35,117 bases of DNA from Hyphococcus sp. (GTDB lineage: Bacteria; Pseudomonadota; Alphaproteobacteria; Caulobacterales; Parvularculaceae). Location: positions 1-35,117 of the forward strand of contig JAJFFZ010000061.1 of the NCBI GenBank assembly GCA_021776395.1. The letters run 5' to 3'. Shown piece by piece: positions 17,009 to 25,131 of this stretch. The translations under genes were made by a program, and so were the position numbers. Positions within the stretch are counted from its first letter, which is position 1. Every line of letters starts with the position of its first letter. Under the pieces are notes generated by a model. The model was not told the origin of the DNA and ran no database searches. It worked only from the letters and a program-made list of their open reading frames with translations.

Positions 17009-17671
17009 TTAGTGGCGGCGCGGCGTGACAAAGCCCGACCCGTCGCAGTCCAGGCAAGTCCGCGCGATTAACCCGCGCTTACCCTTGCCGCCGCACTCAT
17101 CACAAATTTCTTTCGACGCCTGCGCGCCGAGAAAACTCGACAGCATGTCTAACTTAGCGCCCGATTCTGAACTGGGCGCCTTGTTGGTCGCGAATGTGCG
17201 CGCCGCCGCCATTTTCGCCGCCGGAAACGCCTCCACCATTGATGCCTGCTCACCGCTCAACCCATACAGCATTACCATAAGGTCGCGCCGCCATGCCTCC
17301 AGCACCAACCCAAATTGGCCATCATCATATTTACCAGTAATCTGGAGGCCCGCCATCAAAAACAGGTCCTCGCCTTCCAGAGCGACGACGCTGATATGCA
17401 GATTGCGGTTGAGCGCTTCAATTGCCTGCACGGTCAGCGAGAATCCGGTAAACCGCGCCAGAAAGCCGATTTCCACTACTTTGCCCGAGCCAGCCGCAGA
17501 CTGCATCAGGGCGACAACAAAATTGACCCCATTTTCCTCAACGCCATAGACCTTTAGCGGCCCATCTTCTCCCAATGTATCAACCGCCCCATAGGCGTTT
17601 TTCAGCGCCGCAGCGATCTTCGAAAGCGGCCATGATCCCTCACTGGCGCCATTAGAAAACATCTTGAACAT
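17009..17671 (-). CDS. Unknown protein with YbjN-like body and C-terminal DnaJ-type zinc motif
   Basis: I do not recognise a named family for this 220-residue protein. The first 145 residues resemble the YbjN/type III chaperone-like fold: amphipathic helix, alternating beta strands (VNFVVALMQ, KVVEIGFLARF), then a helix and DLFLMAGLQITG. A variable Ala-rich linker follows. The C-terminus carries two CxxCxGxG units, CDECGGKG and CLDCDGSG at about 190-216, which is half of a DnaJ cysteine-rich domain and should bind one zinc. An AAGGGG ribosome-binding site lies 6 bp before the ATG. It is upstream of ispA in the same direction and divergent from ispH. No function is assigned; the YbjN resemblance is an impression from pattern, not a search. 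Confidence 0.8.
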   Translation of the reverse strand: MFKMFSNGASEGSWPLSKIAAALKNAYGAVDTLGEDGPLKVYGVEENGVNFVVALMQSAAGSGKVVEIGFLARFTGFSLTVQAIEALNRNLHISVVALEGEDLFLMAGLQITGKYDDGQFGLVLEAWRRDLMVMLYGLSGEQASMVEAFPAAKMAAARTFATNKAPSSESGAKLDMLSSFLGAQASKEICDECGGKGKRGLIARTCLDCDGSGFVTPRRH

Positions 17672-17790
17672 GAAAACCCCTTAACTCATTCCCCGAGGGC
17701 CAACGCTACACGAGCGCCACGCCCAGGCCAAGCGGCATCGCCAATGTTAAGGGCTGCAATGTTGGACAAAAATATGTGATCGCGAGTGTT

Positions 17791-17819
17791 TTGCACTGCA
17801 GCGCCGGAACCGCTATATC
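17791..17819 (+). promoter_or_regulatory. Predicted promoter of ispH-hpnH
   Basis: TTGCAC at 17791-17796 and TATATC at 17814-17819 are separated by 17 bp, a good sigma-70-like pair. The predicted start near 17826 leaves a leader of about 85 bases before the ispH ATG at 17910. Confidence 0.5.
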
Positions 17820-17909
17820 AGCCGGAATCAACAGGACGGACGAGCTTGCCGGCCTCGCGGGCGCGTGAAATAACGCATAGAGTAATATTTTGGGTTAAGA
17901 GGGGGCGCT

Positions 17910-18908
17910 ATGCCAGCGACCGAAAAGCTGAATGTCCTGCTAGCACAACCACGCGGCTTCTGCGCCGGCGTTGAGCGGGCGATCGATATCGTCGAGCGGG
18001 CGCTGGAGAAATTCGGCGCGCCGGTCTATGTCCGCCATGAGATTGTCCACAACAAATTTGTGGTCGATACGCTGCGCGCCCGCGGCGCAATTTTCGTTGA
18101 GGAAGTCGACGAAATCCCAACCGGCGCAGTCACCGTATTTTCCGCCCATGGCGTTGCAAAAAAAGTAGAGGACGGAGCCCTTGAGCGCGTACTCGGTGTG
18201 ATTGACGCGACCTGTCCGCTGGTCACCAAGGTGCACAAGGAAGGCCGCCGCTACGCCGAGAGGGGCTACGATATTGTCCTCATCGGTCACATCGGCCATC
18301 CAGAAGTCGAAGGCACGCTCGGGCAAATTCCTGGGACTGTGCATGTGCTTTCCGAGGCCAACGAAGTCGAGGCTTTAAGCGTCACCGATGAAAACCGCGT
18401 CGCCTTCGTCACCCAGACCACGTTGTCAGTCAATGACACCAAGGACGTCATCGCCGCGCTCAAAAATCGTTTTCCAAATATTATCGGCCCCGACACAAGA
18501 GACATCTGTTACGCCACGCAAAACCGGCAGACCGCTGTTATCGCTATGGCCAAGGAAGTTGATCTGTTGCTGGTGGTCGGCGCCCACAATTCTTCCAACT
18601 CAAACCGCCTTCGTGAAATTGGCGAGAATAATCACATCCCCAGCTATCTGATCGAAGATGCATCAATGTTTGACCCCGCCTGGCTTGAGGGCGTGCACAG
18701 GGTCGGCGTTACCGCCGGAGCCTCAGCGCCGGAGAGCCTGGTTCAGGACACCATCGCACGGCTACGCAACTATCGCGATGTCACAGTTTCAACTCTCGAC
18801 GGCGCTGAAGAAAATGTGCATTTCAAGCTGCCACGTGAGCTGGCTGATGTCCCGCGCCCGGAAGATGCGATGAAAGCCTGGGCCGTTAGTCCCGTTGAAC
18901 ACGTCTAA
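17910..18908 (+). CDS. ispH: 4-hydroxy-3-methylbut-2-enyl diphosphate reductase IspH
   Basis: IspH is the last enzyme of the MEP pathway. It reduces HMBPP to isopentenyl and dimethylallyl diphosphate using a [4Fe-4S] cluster. The 332 residues carry the three cluster cysteines: Cys18 in PRGFCAGV, Cys102 in DATCPLV and Cys200 in [11 protein letters not shown]. The substrate-site TQTTLS and HNSSNSNRL segments are also present. A strong ribosome-binding site (AAGAGGGGG) lies about 5 bp before the ATG. hpnH follows after 29 bp, so precursor supply and hopanoid side-chain synthesis are probably cotranscribed. With ispA nearby it makes this a combined isoprenoid-hopanoid locus. Whether it is the only ispH copy in the genome cannot be seen. 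Confidence 0.97.
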   Translation: MPATEKLNVLLAQPRGFCAGVERAIDIVERALEKFGAPVYVRHEIVHNKFVVDTLRARGAIFVEEVDEIPTGAVTVFSAHGVAKKVEDGALERVLGVIDATCPLVTKVHKEGRRYAERGYDIVLIGHIGHPEVEGTLGQIPGTVHVLSEANEVEALSVTDENRVAFVTQTTLSVNDTKDVIAALKNRFPNIIGPDTRDICYATQNRQTAVIAMAKEVDLLLVVGAHNSSNSNRLREIGENNHIPSYLIEDASMFDPAWLEGVHRVGVTAGASAPESLVQDTIARLRNYRDVTVSTLDGAEENVHFKLPRELADVPRPEDAMKAWAVSPVEHV

Positions 18909-18937
18909 GTAACAATAAGAACCGTCTGGAGACGAAC

Positions 18938-20356
18938 ATGTCCGTATCATTACACCAGCAAGCCCGTGTCGGCGCCTATGTGGTCAAGCAGACCCTTATG
19001 GGCCGTAAGAAATATCCGCTGGTGCTGTTTCTTGAACCGCTGTTTCGCTGCAACCTGGCCTGCCCGGGCTGCGGTAAAATCGAGTACCCTGCGCCAATCC
19101 TGAATAAGCGTCTGTCTGTCCAGGAATGCTTTGATGCGGTCGATGAATGCGGCGCGCCGGTTGTCGCTATCCCCGGCGGCGAGCCTTTAATCCATAAGGA
19201 TATCGGCGAAATCGTTGAGGGCATAGTAGCGCGTAAAAAGTTTGTCTCGCTATGCACTAATGCGTTGCTCCTGGAAAAGAAACTCGACTTGTTCAAACCG
19301 TCGTCATTTTTGTTTTTCTCCGTTCACCTTGATGGACTTGAAGAAGAACACGACCACGCGGTCGACCAAAAAGGCACCTTCAAGATTGCCGTTAAAGCAA
19401 TAAAAAAAGCGCAGGAGCGCGGCTTTCAGGTCAATGTCAACGCCACGATTTTTGACAACATGACGGCCAAGCAAGTTGCCGATTATCTCGATTTCGCCAC
19501 CGACCTTGGCGTCAACATTACGATCTCGCCGGGCTACGCCTATGAGCGCGCCGAAGATGCCGATCACTTCCTGTCGCGTGAGAAAACCAAACAGCTGTTC
19601 CGCGATATTTTCAAAATCGGCAAAGAGCGCAATCGTCTGTGGAATTTCTCGCACTCATCTTTGTTCCTCGATTTCCTGGCCGGCAACCAAGAATATAAAT
19701 GCACGCCCTGGGGCTCGCCCACCCGCAGCGTCTTTGGCTGGCAAAAACCCTGCTACCTGCTTGGCGAGGGTTATGTGTCATCGTTCAAGGAGCTGATGGA
19801 AACAACGGACTGGGACCAATACGGCACCGGCGCTTATGAGAAGTGTTCCAACTGCATGGCCCATTGCGGTTATGAGCCGACGGCGGCCATGGATGCGGTG
19901 AAGAATCCGCTGAAAATGTTCAAGCTGCCGAACATGTTCAAAATTAAAACCGAAGGCCCGATGGCGCCGGAGATCGATCTCTCCAACGCCCGCCCGGCAG
20001 AAGACGTCCACGAAAAACTGGTCGAAGCGGAAATGTCAAAGATCAAGGCTGAGAAAAAGGCGGCCAAACAGCGGGACGAGGTCGCGGCGGAGGGTTTTAT
20101 GCGCCGCCGCGCTGTCGGCGCCGAGTTTCATCAAAGCCGGAAACTGTTTGGGATCGCGCAAAGCCGCGCCCAATGTCGCCAGCATGCGCGTCGATCCGTC
20201 TGGCGCAACGGCGCCGAGCGCCGCCGGCGGCAAGGCTCTGTCGGCCGGATCAGCAATCGCGCGAACCGCAAGGAAGGCAACGCCGGCGCTTGCCGCCGCA
20301 CGCGCCGCGCCATGGCTTTCCATATCAACGGCGAGCGCATGATGGGCGCGATATAG
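18938..20356 (+). CDS. hpnH: Adenosylhopene synthase HpnH (radical SAM) with anomalous C-terminal extension
   Basis: HpnH is a B12-independent radical SAM enzyme that adds the 5'-deoxyadenosyl radical to hopene (diploptene), giving adenosylhopane, the first extended hopanoid. The cluster motif CNLACPGC (Cys38, Cys42, Cys45) and the family segments PGGEPLIHKDI, VHLDGLEEEHD and CTPWGSPTRSVFGWQKPCYLL are intact. CTGGAG lies 7 bp before the ATG. Recognisable HpnH ends near residue 385 in a Lys/Glu/Ala-rich tail. The open frame continues about 87 more residues, Arg-rich and low in family character, lying antisense to hpnG (overlap 20036-20356). This suggests a lost stop codon or an indel. A TGA lies in the neighbouring frame at 20050-20052. 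The catalytic part should be unaffected. Confidence 0.93.
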   Translation: MSVSLHQQARVGAYVVKQTLMGRKKYPLVLFLEPLFRCNLACPGCGKIEYPAPILNKRLSVQECFDAVDECGAPVVAIPGGEPLIHKDIGEIVEGIVARKKFVSLCTNALLLEKKLDLFKPSSFLFFSVHLDGLEEEHDHAVDQKGTFKIAVKAIKKAQERGFQVNVNATIFDNMTAKQVADYLDFATDLGVNITISPGYAYERAEDADHFLSREKTKQLFRDIFKIGKERNRLWNFSHSSLFLDFLAGNQEYKCTPWGSPTRSVFGWQKPCYLLGEGYVSSFKELMETTDWDQYGTGAYEKCSNCMAHCGYEPTAAMDAVKNPLKMFKLPNMFKIKTEGPMAPEIDLSNARPAEDVHEKLVEAEMSKIKAEKKAAKQRDEVAAEGFMRRRAVGAEFHQSRKLFGIAQSRAQCRQHARRSVWRNGAERRRRQGSVGRISNRANRKEGNAGACRRTRRAMAFHINGERMMGAI

Positions 20357-20740
20357 CGCCGCTTTTTTCTCGATGCTTTCGATAATGTCGTCAGCGCCTA
20401 ACAAAGCGCCAACCTTCGCCTTCGCGGCGGCGGGCTCCTCCGCGATTGCATCCAATAAACGCCGGTCGCTTTGGTAACCTTTCCCGGCGTCGCAGAGAAC
20501 CCGGTCACCAATAATCAAATCACCCGGCGCCAGCGACGGATCAAGCCCGCCAGAAACGCCAACGCTGACAATCGCGACGGCGCCGGCGGCGCAAAACCCA
20601 CGCGCAATCTCTTCGGCGCGCACAGCATTGGCGCCGGAAACACCGACACGGATTTTCGATGCGTCAAGTGCGCGCGCAACGGCCTGCGCCTCGGATTTCA
20701 ATCCGCAGATGACGGCGATGAATTTGCCCGCATCTTTCAT
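20036..20740 (-). CDS. hpnG: Adenosylhopane nucleosidase/phosphorylase HpnG
   Basis: HpnG removes adenine from adenosylhopane to give ribosylhopane (or its phosphate), acting after HpnH. The 234 residues fit the nucleoside phosphorylase-like fold: N-terminal AVICGLKSEAQAV, the glycine-rich VSVGVSGGLDPSLAPGDLI near 58-76, and the substrate-site VDMESHGAARAA near 135-146. The ATG at 20740 overlaps the hpnE stop by 4 bp, so translation is coupled. It is the last gene of the hpnC-D-E-G operon and converges on hpnH, its partner in the pathway. The 3' end overlaps the hpnH frame by 321 bp, of which at least the last 50 or so bp may be a genuine overlap of the two coding ends. Confidence 0.9.
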   Translation of the reverse strand: MKDAGKFIAVICGLKSEAQAVARALDASKIRVGVSGANAVRAEEIARGFCAAGAVAIVSVGVSGGLDPSLAPGDLIIGDRVLCDAGKGYQSDRRLLDAIAEEPAAAKAKVGALLGADDIIESIEKKAALYRAHHALAVDMESHGAARAAASAGVAFLAVRAIADPADRALPPAALGAVAPDGSTRMLATLGAALRDPKQFPALMKLGADSAAAHKTLRRDLVPLFGRLFLSLDL

Positions 20741-22005
20741 GCAATCGCACGCATCGCCAACGCCGCCGCCGTGTTCCCCGATCTTATCGAGCCTTCAATC
20801 GTCGCCGGCACGCCAGTATCGGTGTGGTCCCCAGCGAGGAACAGGTTGCGATATTCGGTCTCAGCTTTCAGCCGTCTGGCGGCGCCGGCTGGCGACTGGT
20901 CTGGTGTGGCGCGTTTTTCACGGATTACCCGCACACGGTCATAAGCCACGTCCAGCCCGAGCGCGATTTGCGTCTCGCGCCAGATTTGTTCAACGACTTC
21001 ATTATTGGGTTTGTCATCAGCGCCGATGGCGTCCGACGCCGAGGTCGTCACGCTGATAATATCGTCGCGCACAAACACCCACTGCCCAAGGCTGGAGGTA
21101 AGCGCAATGAATGGCCCATCCCCCAGCATCGCCGTCGGGGCGGTGGAGGGAACGCGAAAATGTATATTTAAAATACTGGCGTCGTCATTGGGCGGGTCAA
21201 GCTGCGGCATGATTTGTTTCAAGCGCGATGGCGGGATCGCGAAGATTGCCTGATCGCCCGCCTCCAGCGTCACCGTCTCGTCGGCGAAAGAAAGGCTGGT
21301 GACCGCGCCGCCTTCCATCCACGCGCTGCGCAGCCGCGCGCCGAAGCGTATGAGCCCGCCATTAGATTCGATAAATTTCACCGCCGGATCGATAAACGCC
21401 GGGCCGAGGCCTAGTTTGGCGACCAACGGTGTTGAGGCTTGCCCGCCCAGCAGGAACGTCTCACGAATAACGCTCCATAACAGCCGCGCCTGGCCGCGCT
21501 CCGGCGTCGTGTTCAACACCGCCAGCGTCAACGGCTCCCAAAACCGTTCGAACAAAACCCCGCTTTTATCGATAACGCCGGCAACCGTCTTGTCGGCGCC
21601 CGCAAGCGCGATACCAGCCGCTTTTACGTAGTCCCAAAGCTTCGTATCGGGCACACGAGATTGTTTGTCGAACACCCAGAACGGGATCGGCCCCTCGTTA
21701 AGGCGGACTGTCCAGCGCTTGCCGGTTTTCACATCGACAAACGGATAGGCAGCAAAGGGCGGACCCGTCAGCGCGCCAACCGAACCGATCGTACCAAGGA
21801 ACGCCAACGCCGACTTATTGCCCGACATAATCAGGTGGTTGCCATTGTCGATATCGCGTTCGAGATGTTTATCATAAAATGACCGGCAGCGACCGCCCGC
21901 TTGCCCGGCGCTTTCATAAAGCGTCACGGCATGTCCGCTCTCAGCCAGTCGAACACCAGCCGCCAAGCCCGCCAGTCCGGCGCCAATGATATGTGTACGG
22001 CTCAT
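20737..22005 (-). CDS. hpnE: Hydroxysqualene dehydroxylase HpnE
   Basis: HpnE is an FAD enzyme that reduces hydroxysqualene to squalene, the final squalene-forming step in bacteria that use HpnC/D/E. The 422 residues begin with the dinucleotide-binding motif IIGAGLAGLAAGVRLAESGHAVTLYE. The family-typical AGGRCRSFYD and NGNHLIMSGN segments follow. The phytoene-desaturase-like C-terminal motif FLAGDHTDTGVPATIEGSIRSG binds FAD. The gene starts 34 bp after hpnD and overlaps hpnG by ATGA. Squalene-hopene cyclase is normally encoded between hpnE and hpnG in many clusters, and it is absent here. Confidence 0.95.
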   Translation of the reverse strand: MSRTHIIGAGLAGLAAGVRLAESGHAVTLYESAGQAGGRCRSFYDKHLERDIDNGNHLIMSGNKSALAFLGTIGSVGALTGPPFAAYPFVDVKTGKRWTVRLNEGPIPFWVFDKQSRVPDTKLWDYVKAAGIALAGADKTVAGVIDKSGVLFERFWEPLTLAVLNTTPERGQARLLWSVIRETFLLGGQASTPLVAKLGLGPAFIDPAVKFIESNGGLIRFGARLRSAWMEGGAVTSLSFADETVTLEAGDQAIFAIPPSRLKQIMPQLDPPNDDASILNIHFRVPSTAPTAMLGDGPFIALTSSLGQWVFVRDDIISVTTSASDAIGADDKPNNEVVEQIWRETQIALGLDVAYDRVRVIREKRATPDQSPAGAARRLKAETEYRNLFLAGDHTDTGVPATIEGSIRSGNTAAALAMRAIA

Positions 22006-22039
22006 TTATTAGGGCTCGAAAAATTAAACAATACCAAAA

Positions 22040-22936
22040 TTAATCCGACCATGATTTTGGCGCCTTCAGCCTCGGGGCCATAAACCAGCGCGCGGCGACC
22101 AGGAGTTTCTGGAATTTTGAAATCTCGGGCTTGGGTTGGCCATTGTCCCAGCCGCGCGCCGTCATCATGTTGAGATAGTGCTCATAAACACCCATCATCA
22201 ACAGGGCGGGGCGCAGCATCCGCCAATCAAGACGGGGGAGCGCTGCACGCGTCGCTGCAAATTTTTCGCATGCTACCGCGGCTAATTCCTCACGCACTTG
22301 CGGCAATCCCCGCGCCATTGCAACGGTGCCTGGGTTAAGCGGGCAATCATACTTTTTGAGCAATTCCGCCGGCAGGTAAAGTCGGCCTTCGGCCGCATCT
22401 TCTTCGACATCGCGCAATATATTGGTGAGCTGTAGCGCATCGCCCAGCGATAAGGCGAAATCCTCCGCCGCCTGGCTTTGTGGCGCGCCAAACACCGGCA
22501 TCGACAACATGCCGACAGCGCCGGCGGCGCGGCGTGTATAGGCCAAAAGCCCGTCCATGGTCGGCGCGATAATCGGACCGGCGGCGTCCATCTCCATGCC
22601 TTCAATAACGAGAATGAATTCCTCCTTAGGCAAATCATATTCCTGGATATGCTCCAACAACGCAACGCCGGTCGGCGTTGTCGGCGCGCCGCGATAGACC
22701 CGCTCAATTTCCATCCGCCAGGCGCTGAGCCCGGATTGTTTTTCCTGAAGCGTTCCCGGCTCGTCGGCGATGTCGTCAACCTCGCGACAAAAGGCGTAAA
22801 TCGCATACATCGCCTCGCGCCGGCGTCGCGACAGAATGCGCATGCCGGCGCCAAACGACGTGCCTGATTTTGCCACCGTCGCTTGCGCATGGCGGCGCGC
22901 CTCGGCGAGGGATATGGCTGGCGCCGCAACGCTCAT
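22040..22936 (-). CDS. hpnD: Presqualene diphosphate synthase HpnD
   Basis: HpnD joins two farnesyl diphosphates into presqualene diphosphate. The 298-residue trans-isoprenyl diphosphate synthase has both aspartate-rich motifs: AFCREVDDIADEPG near 68-81 and LTNILRDVEEDAAEGRLYLP near 170-189. The GRLYLPAE form is typical of HpnD rather than HpnC. The ATG at 22936 overlaps the hpnC stop by 4 bp, so the two squalene-forming genes are translationally coupled, and hpnE follows after 34 bp. Plant- and carotenoid-type phytoene synthases are relatives, but no carotenoid desaturase or cyclase is present. Confidence 0.94.
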   Translation of the reverse strand: MSVAAPAISLAEARRHAQATVAKSGTSFGAGMRILSRRRREAMYAIYAFCREVDDIADEPGTLQEKQSGLSAWRMEIERVYRGAPTTPTGVALLEHIQEYDLPKEEFILVIEGMEMDAAGPIIAPTMDGLLAYTRRAAGAVGMLSMPVFGAPQSQAAEDFALSLGDALQLTNILRDVEEDAAEGRLYLPAELLKKYDCPLNPGTVAMARGLPQVREELAAVACEKFAATRAALPRLDWRMLRPALLMMGVYEHYLNMMTARGWDNGQPKPEISKFQKLLVAARWFMAPRLKAPKSWSD

Positions 22937-23844
22937 TGTCTTGCGCCCCGGCCGGCGGCGAAGAAGCCGCCGACGACGCCGCGCAATCCGGATGAGGCAA
23001 TATCGAGCTTCGTCAACGCCACTCGCGTTGCGAGCGGGTCGCCGCGCCGTAACAGGGTAATCAGCCGGTCGGCGAGGTTGACAATCACCGCCGATTCCAT
23101 CGCCAGATGCCGCGATAGCAACGCCCTTGGGAGCTCGCGCGCTGGCGCCATCAGCTCATCGCAACCGGTCAGCATACGGTCCATCACCCGGCGCAACCCC
23201 GGCGTCAGGGCATCGCGGTCAACATCTTCAATAGACGCGCCTTCTTGCGCCATCCAGTCGCCGATTACATAAACCCGGTCGAGCTCACGCCGGTCGTCGC
23301 TGCAATCCTGCAAGTGATTGACCACTTGCAACACGGTGCAAAGCGCATCTGAATAGAGATAACCGCTTTTGTCCTCGCCATGGAGGTCGAGAAGATAGCG
23401 CCCGACAGGATTTGCCGACAACTCGCAATAGCCGAGTAATTCGTCCCAGCTTGCATAGCGATTCTTTTGTGCATCCTGGACGAAGGCGGCGACAAGGTCG
23501 GAGCCGTGCTTGGTGGTCACGCCAGTTGCGGCAAGGCTCTCACGCAAAGCATGGGCCTTGGCGAGACGCGGGTCATCACGCGCCTCACCGCGCAACGCTG
23601 CATCGAAAGCGCGCAATCGCGAGATTTTATCTTCCGCCGCCAGCGCTGGATTGTCGGCAATATCGTCGATTGCTCGCGCAAACGCATAATAGGTCGCAAC
23701 ATGAGGGCGCAGATGTTTCGGCAGCAGGAACGAGCCGACGGGAAAGTTTTCATCACCCGCGCCCTTGCCGGACGGCGTCTCACCCGCCGCGCCCAGGGCG
23801 TCGCGCGTGGCGGTTTCCGGCGTTGTTTTCAAAGTCGCAGACAT
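22933..23844 (-). CDS. hpnC: Hydroxysqualene synthase HpnC
   Basis: HpnC converts presqualene diphosphate to hydroxysqualene. The protein carries the first aspartate-rich motif in AFARAIDDIADNP and a degenerate second one in VNHLQDCSDDRRELDRVYVP-type sequence (here HLQDCSDDRREL), which is characteristic of HpnC. The family-typical ENFPVGSFLLPKHLRPHVATYYAFAR lies just before the first motif. I start it at the ATG at 23844, giving about 303 residues; the frame can extend to 23958, but those extra 38 residues look unconserved and would overlap a small divergent gene. Another ATG lies at 23862. It is first in the hpnC-D-E-G operon. No convincing promoter is visible. Confidence 0.9.
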   Translation of the reverse strand: MSATLKTTPETATRDALGAAGETPSGKGAGDENFPVGSFLLPKHLRPHVATYYAFARAIDDIADNPALAAEDKISRLRAFDAALRGEARDDPRLAKAHALRESLAATGVTTKHGSDLVAAFVQDAQKNRYASWDELLGYCELSANPVGRYLLDLHGEDKSGYLYSDALCTVLQVVNHLQDCSDDRRELDRVYVIGDWMAQEGASIEDVDRDALTPGLRRVMDRMLTGCDELMAPARELPRALLSRHLAMESAVIVNLADRLITLLRRGDPLATRVALTKLDIASSGLRGVVGGFFAAGRGARQ

Positions 23845-23941
23845 GGCCTGCACATTACGCATTTTGGCTGGTATTCCAAGCACATTGCCTGCGCTGAATA
23901 CGCCCTTTGCCGGCGCGGCGGCGGCGCGGTTAGCAAGAGCT

Positions 23942-24112
23942 ATGAGCCTTGCCCTCATCGCCGCCGCCTTCCTCGCCTGGGTTTACCTCGCCCAGCCATG
24001 GGAAGCAGCCTTTTTACCTGCCGCTGCGGGACTATATACGATGATGACCATGGCTTCCGCCTTGCGGCACTGGCGCGGCCAAGGCGGGCAATCGAAAGGG
24101 CGAACTTATTAG
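23942..24112 (+). CDS. Possible small single-helix membrane protein
   Basis: This is a 56-residue frame starting at ATG 23942. A weak AAGAG lies a few bases upstream. The sequence has hydrophobic stretches at about 2-18 (SLALIAAAFLAWVYLA) and 24-36, and a basic end (RHWRGQGGQSKGRTY). It is divergent from hpnC, about 97 bp from the hpnC ATG. The frame stays open back to 23765, but that part is antisense to hpnC and is not counted. No family is recognised. A small divergent membrane protein is plausible but unproven. Confidence 0.45.
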   Translation: MSLALIAAAFLAWVYLAQPWEAAFLPAAAGLYTMMTMASALRHWRGQGGQSKGRTY

Positions 24113-24266
24113 TTTGTTCATCTTGGTAACTGCGCGGTTAGCACGCGCCCCTGAGAACATCCTATTTATCCGTATGGTTCCTATCTTCAATCGCTGTACT
24201 GACTATTTAAACACAAGATTAACCATCAAAGCGTCTGATTACATACGCAGATAATGCGAGGATGTG

Positions 24267-24542
24267 ATGATGAGTGACGATATCCAACCCTTGGGACCGT
24301 TTTACGTCGAACTGGTCTATGAGAAAATCGGCAAGACCGCGACGGATGCGATAGACACCGCTTTCGTCGATGGATTTTCCAGCGAGGCGGAAGCCTGGCG
24401 CGCCTGTCGTCGGTTACGCCGCGAGCCTTTTGATGCAGTCTCAACGGGCGGTGAGAATATTTTCCTCAAACCCGGTCAGCTGTTGCAAATGTTCATCGCC
24501 AAAGCCGCGCCGACAAACGCCTTCATCTTTGCGGGCGAGTAA
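24267..24542 (+). CDS. Small unknown protein (about 91 residues)
   Basis: I do not recognise the family. The protein is acidic at the start (MMSDDIQPLG), soluble, and has a helix-rich middle (SSEAEAWRACRRLRREPFDAV). A basic ribosome-binding sequence GAGG lies 5 bp before ATG 24267 and 8 bp before ATG 24270; the frame could also begin at GTG 24264. It ends 3 bp before the end of the convergent universal stress protein gene. The leader region 24113-24263 is AT-richer than the surroundings and shows no clear promoter. Codon use looks normal for the window, and the ribosome-binding site supports a real gene. Confidence 0.65.
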   Translation: MMSDDIQPLGPFYVELVYEKIGKTATDAIDTAFVDGFSSEAEAWRACRRLRREPFDAVSTGGENIFLKPGQLLQMFIAKAAPTNAFIFAGE

Positions 24543-24545
24543 AAA

Positions 24546-25028
24546 CTACCAACCCAGTTTTTTCACATAGGCTTTTGTGACTATAAAGACCGCGCAAGGC
24601 GCATCATGGATGACATGCTTTGATGCGCTGCCCTGGAACAGAGCGCCCCAAAAGCCTCGCTGATGCGAGCCGATGACAATCAAATCCGCATCTACTTCCT
24701 CTGCGAAATCCGACACTGCCTGAGAGGCGTCGCCATCGAGAATAGTGGCGCTGGCGCCCGGCGCATATTTATCCACCAACTCGCCCAGCCGCTCCTGACA
24801 CACGACGCGTCCTTCTTGATGCATCTCAACGGAGGTTCGCCCGGCGATGGCGCCAGTGACCCCCATGTCGGTAGCAAAAGCCGATGTCTCTACACTCAGC
24901 GGCGGCCAGACGCTCACGGCACGGAGGTTAGCGCCATTTCCACGTGCGAAGCTATCGGCAACCCGCAAGACATCCGAAGCCAGTTCATCTGATACATCAA
25001 CCGCGGCGATAATACGTTTAAATTGCAT
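24546..25028 (-). CDS. Universal stress protein, UspA family
   Basis: This single-domain Usp protein of 160 residues starts at ATG 25028, with GGGAG 8 bp upstream; the frame reaches a GTG at 25034. The Rossmann-like fold is visible as FKRIIAAVDVSDELA at the start, DADLIVIGSHQRG, and APCAVFIVTK at the end. The ATP-binding pattern G-2x-G-9x-G-S is present in GSHQRGFWGALFQGSASKHV (residues about 131-150), so it is probably an ATP-binding Usp. Such proteins support survival under stress; a specific role is unknown. It lies 97 bp downstream of the dioxygenase gene in the same orientation, so it may or may not be in that operon. Confidence 0.92.
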   Translation of the reverse strand: MQFKRIIAAVDVSDELASDVLRVADSFARGNGANLRAVSVWPPLSVETSAFATDMGVTGAIAGRTSVEMHQEGRVVCQERLGELVDKYAPGASATILDGDASQAVSDFAEEVDADLIVIGSHQRGFWGALFQGSASKHVIHDAPCAVFIVTKAYVKKLGW

Positions 25029-25131
25029 GTACACGTCTCCCTGCCTGCTCTAACCCAAAGATGGGCGTAAATAACGCGCATCCCATGAGACAAGACGCCG
25101 CAATTTTCATGGCTGACAGGTTATCACATCA

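Noticed and set aside
20100-20356. HpnH tail as an added functional domain
   Set aside because: Composition is that of a shadow of hpnG, with no recognisable fold, so stop loss or indel is simpler.
23765-23941. Longer start for the small membrane protein divergent from hpnC
   Set aside because: The extra 59 codons are antisense to the conserved hpnC start region and have no ribosome-binding site.
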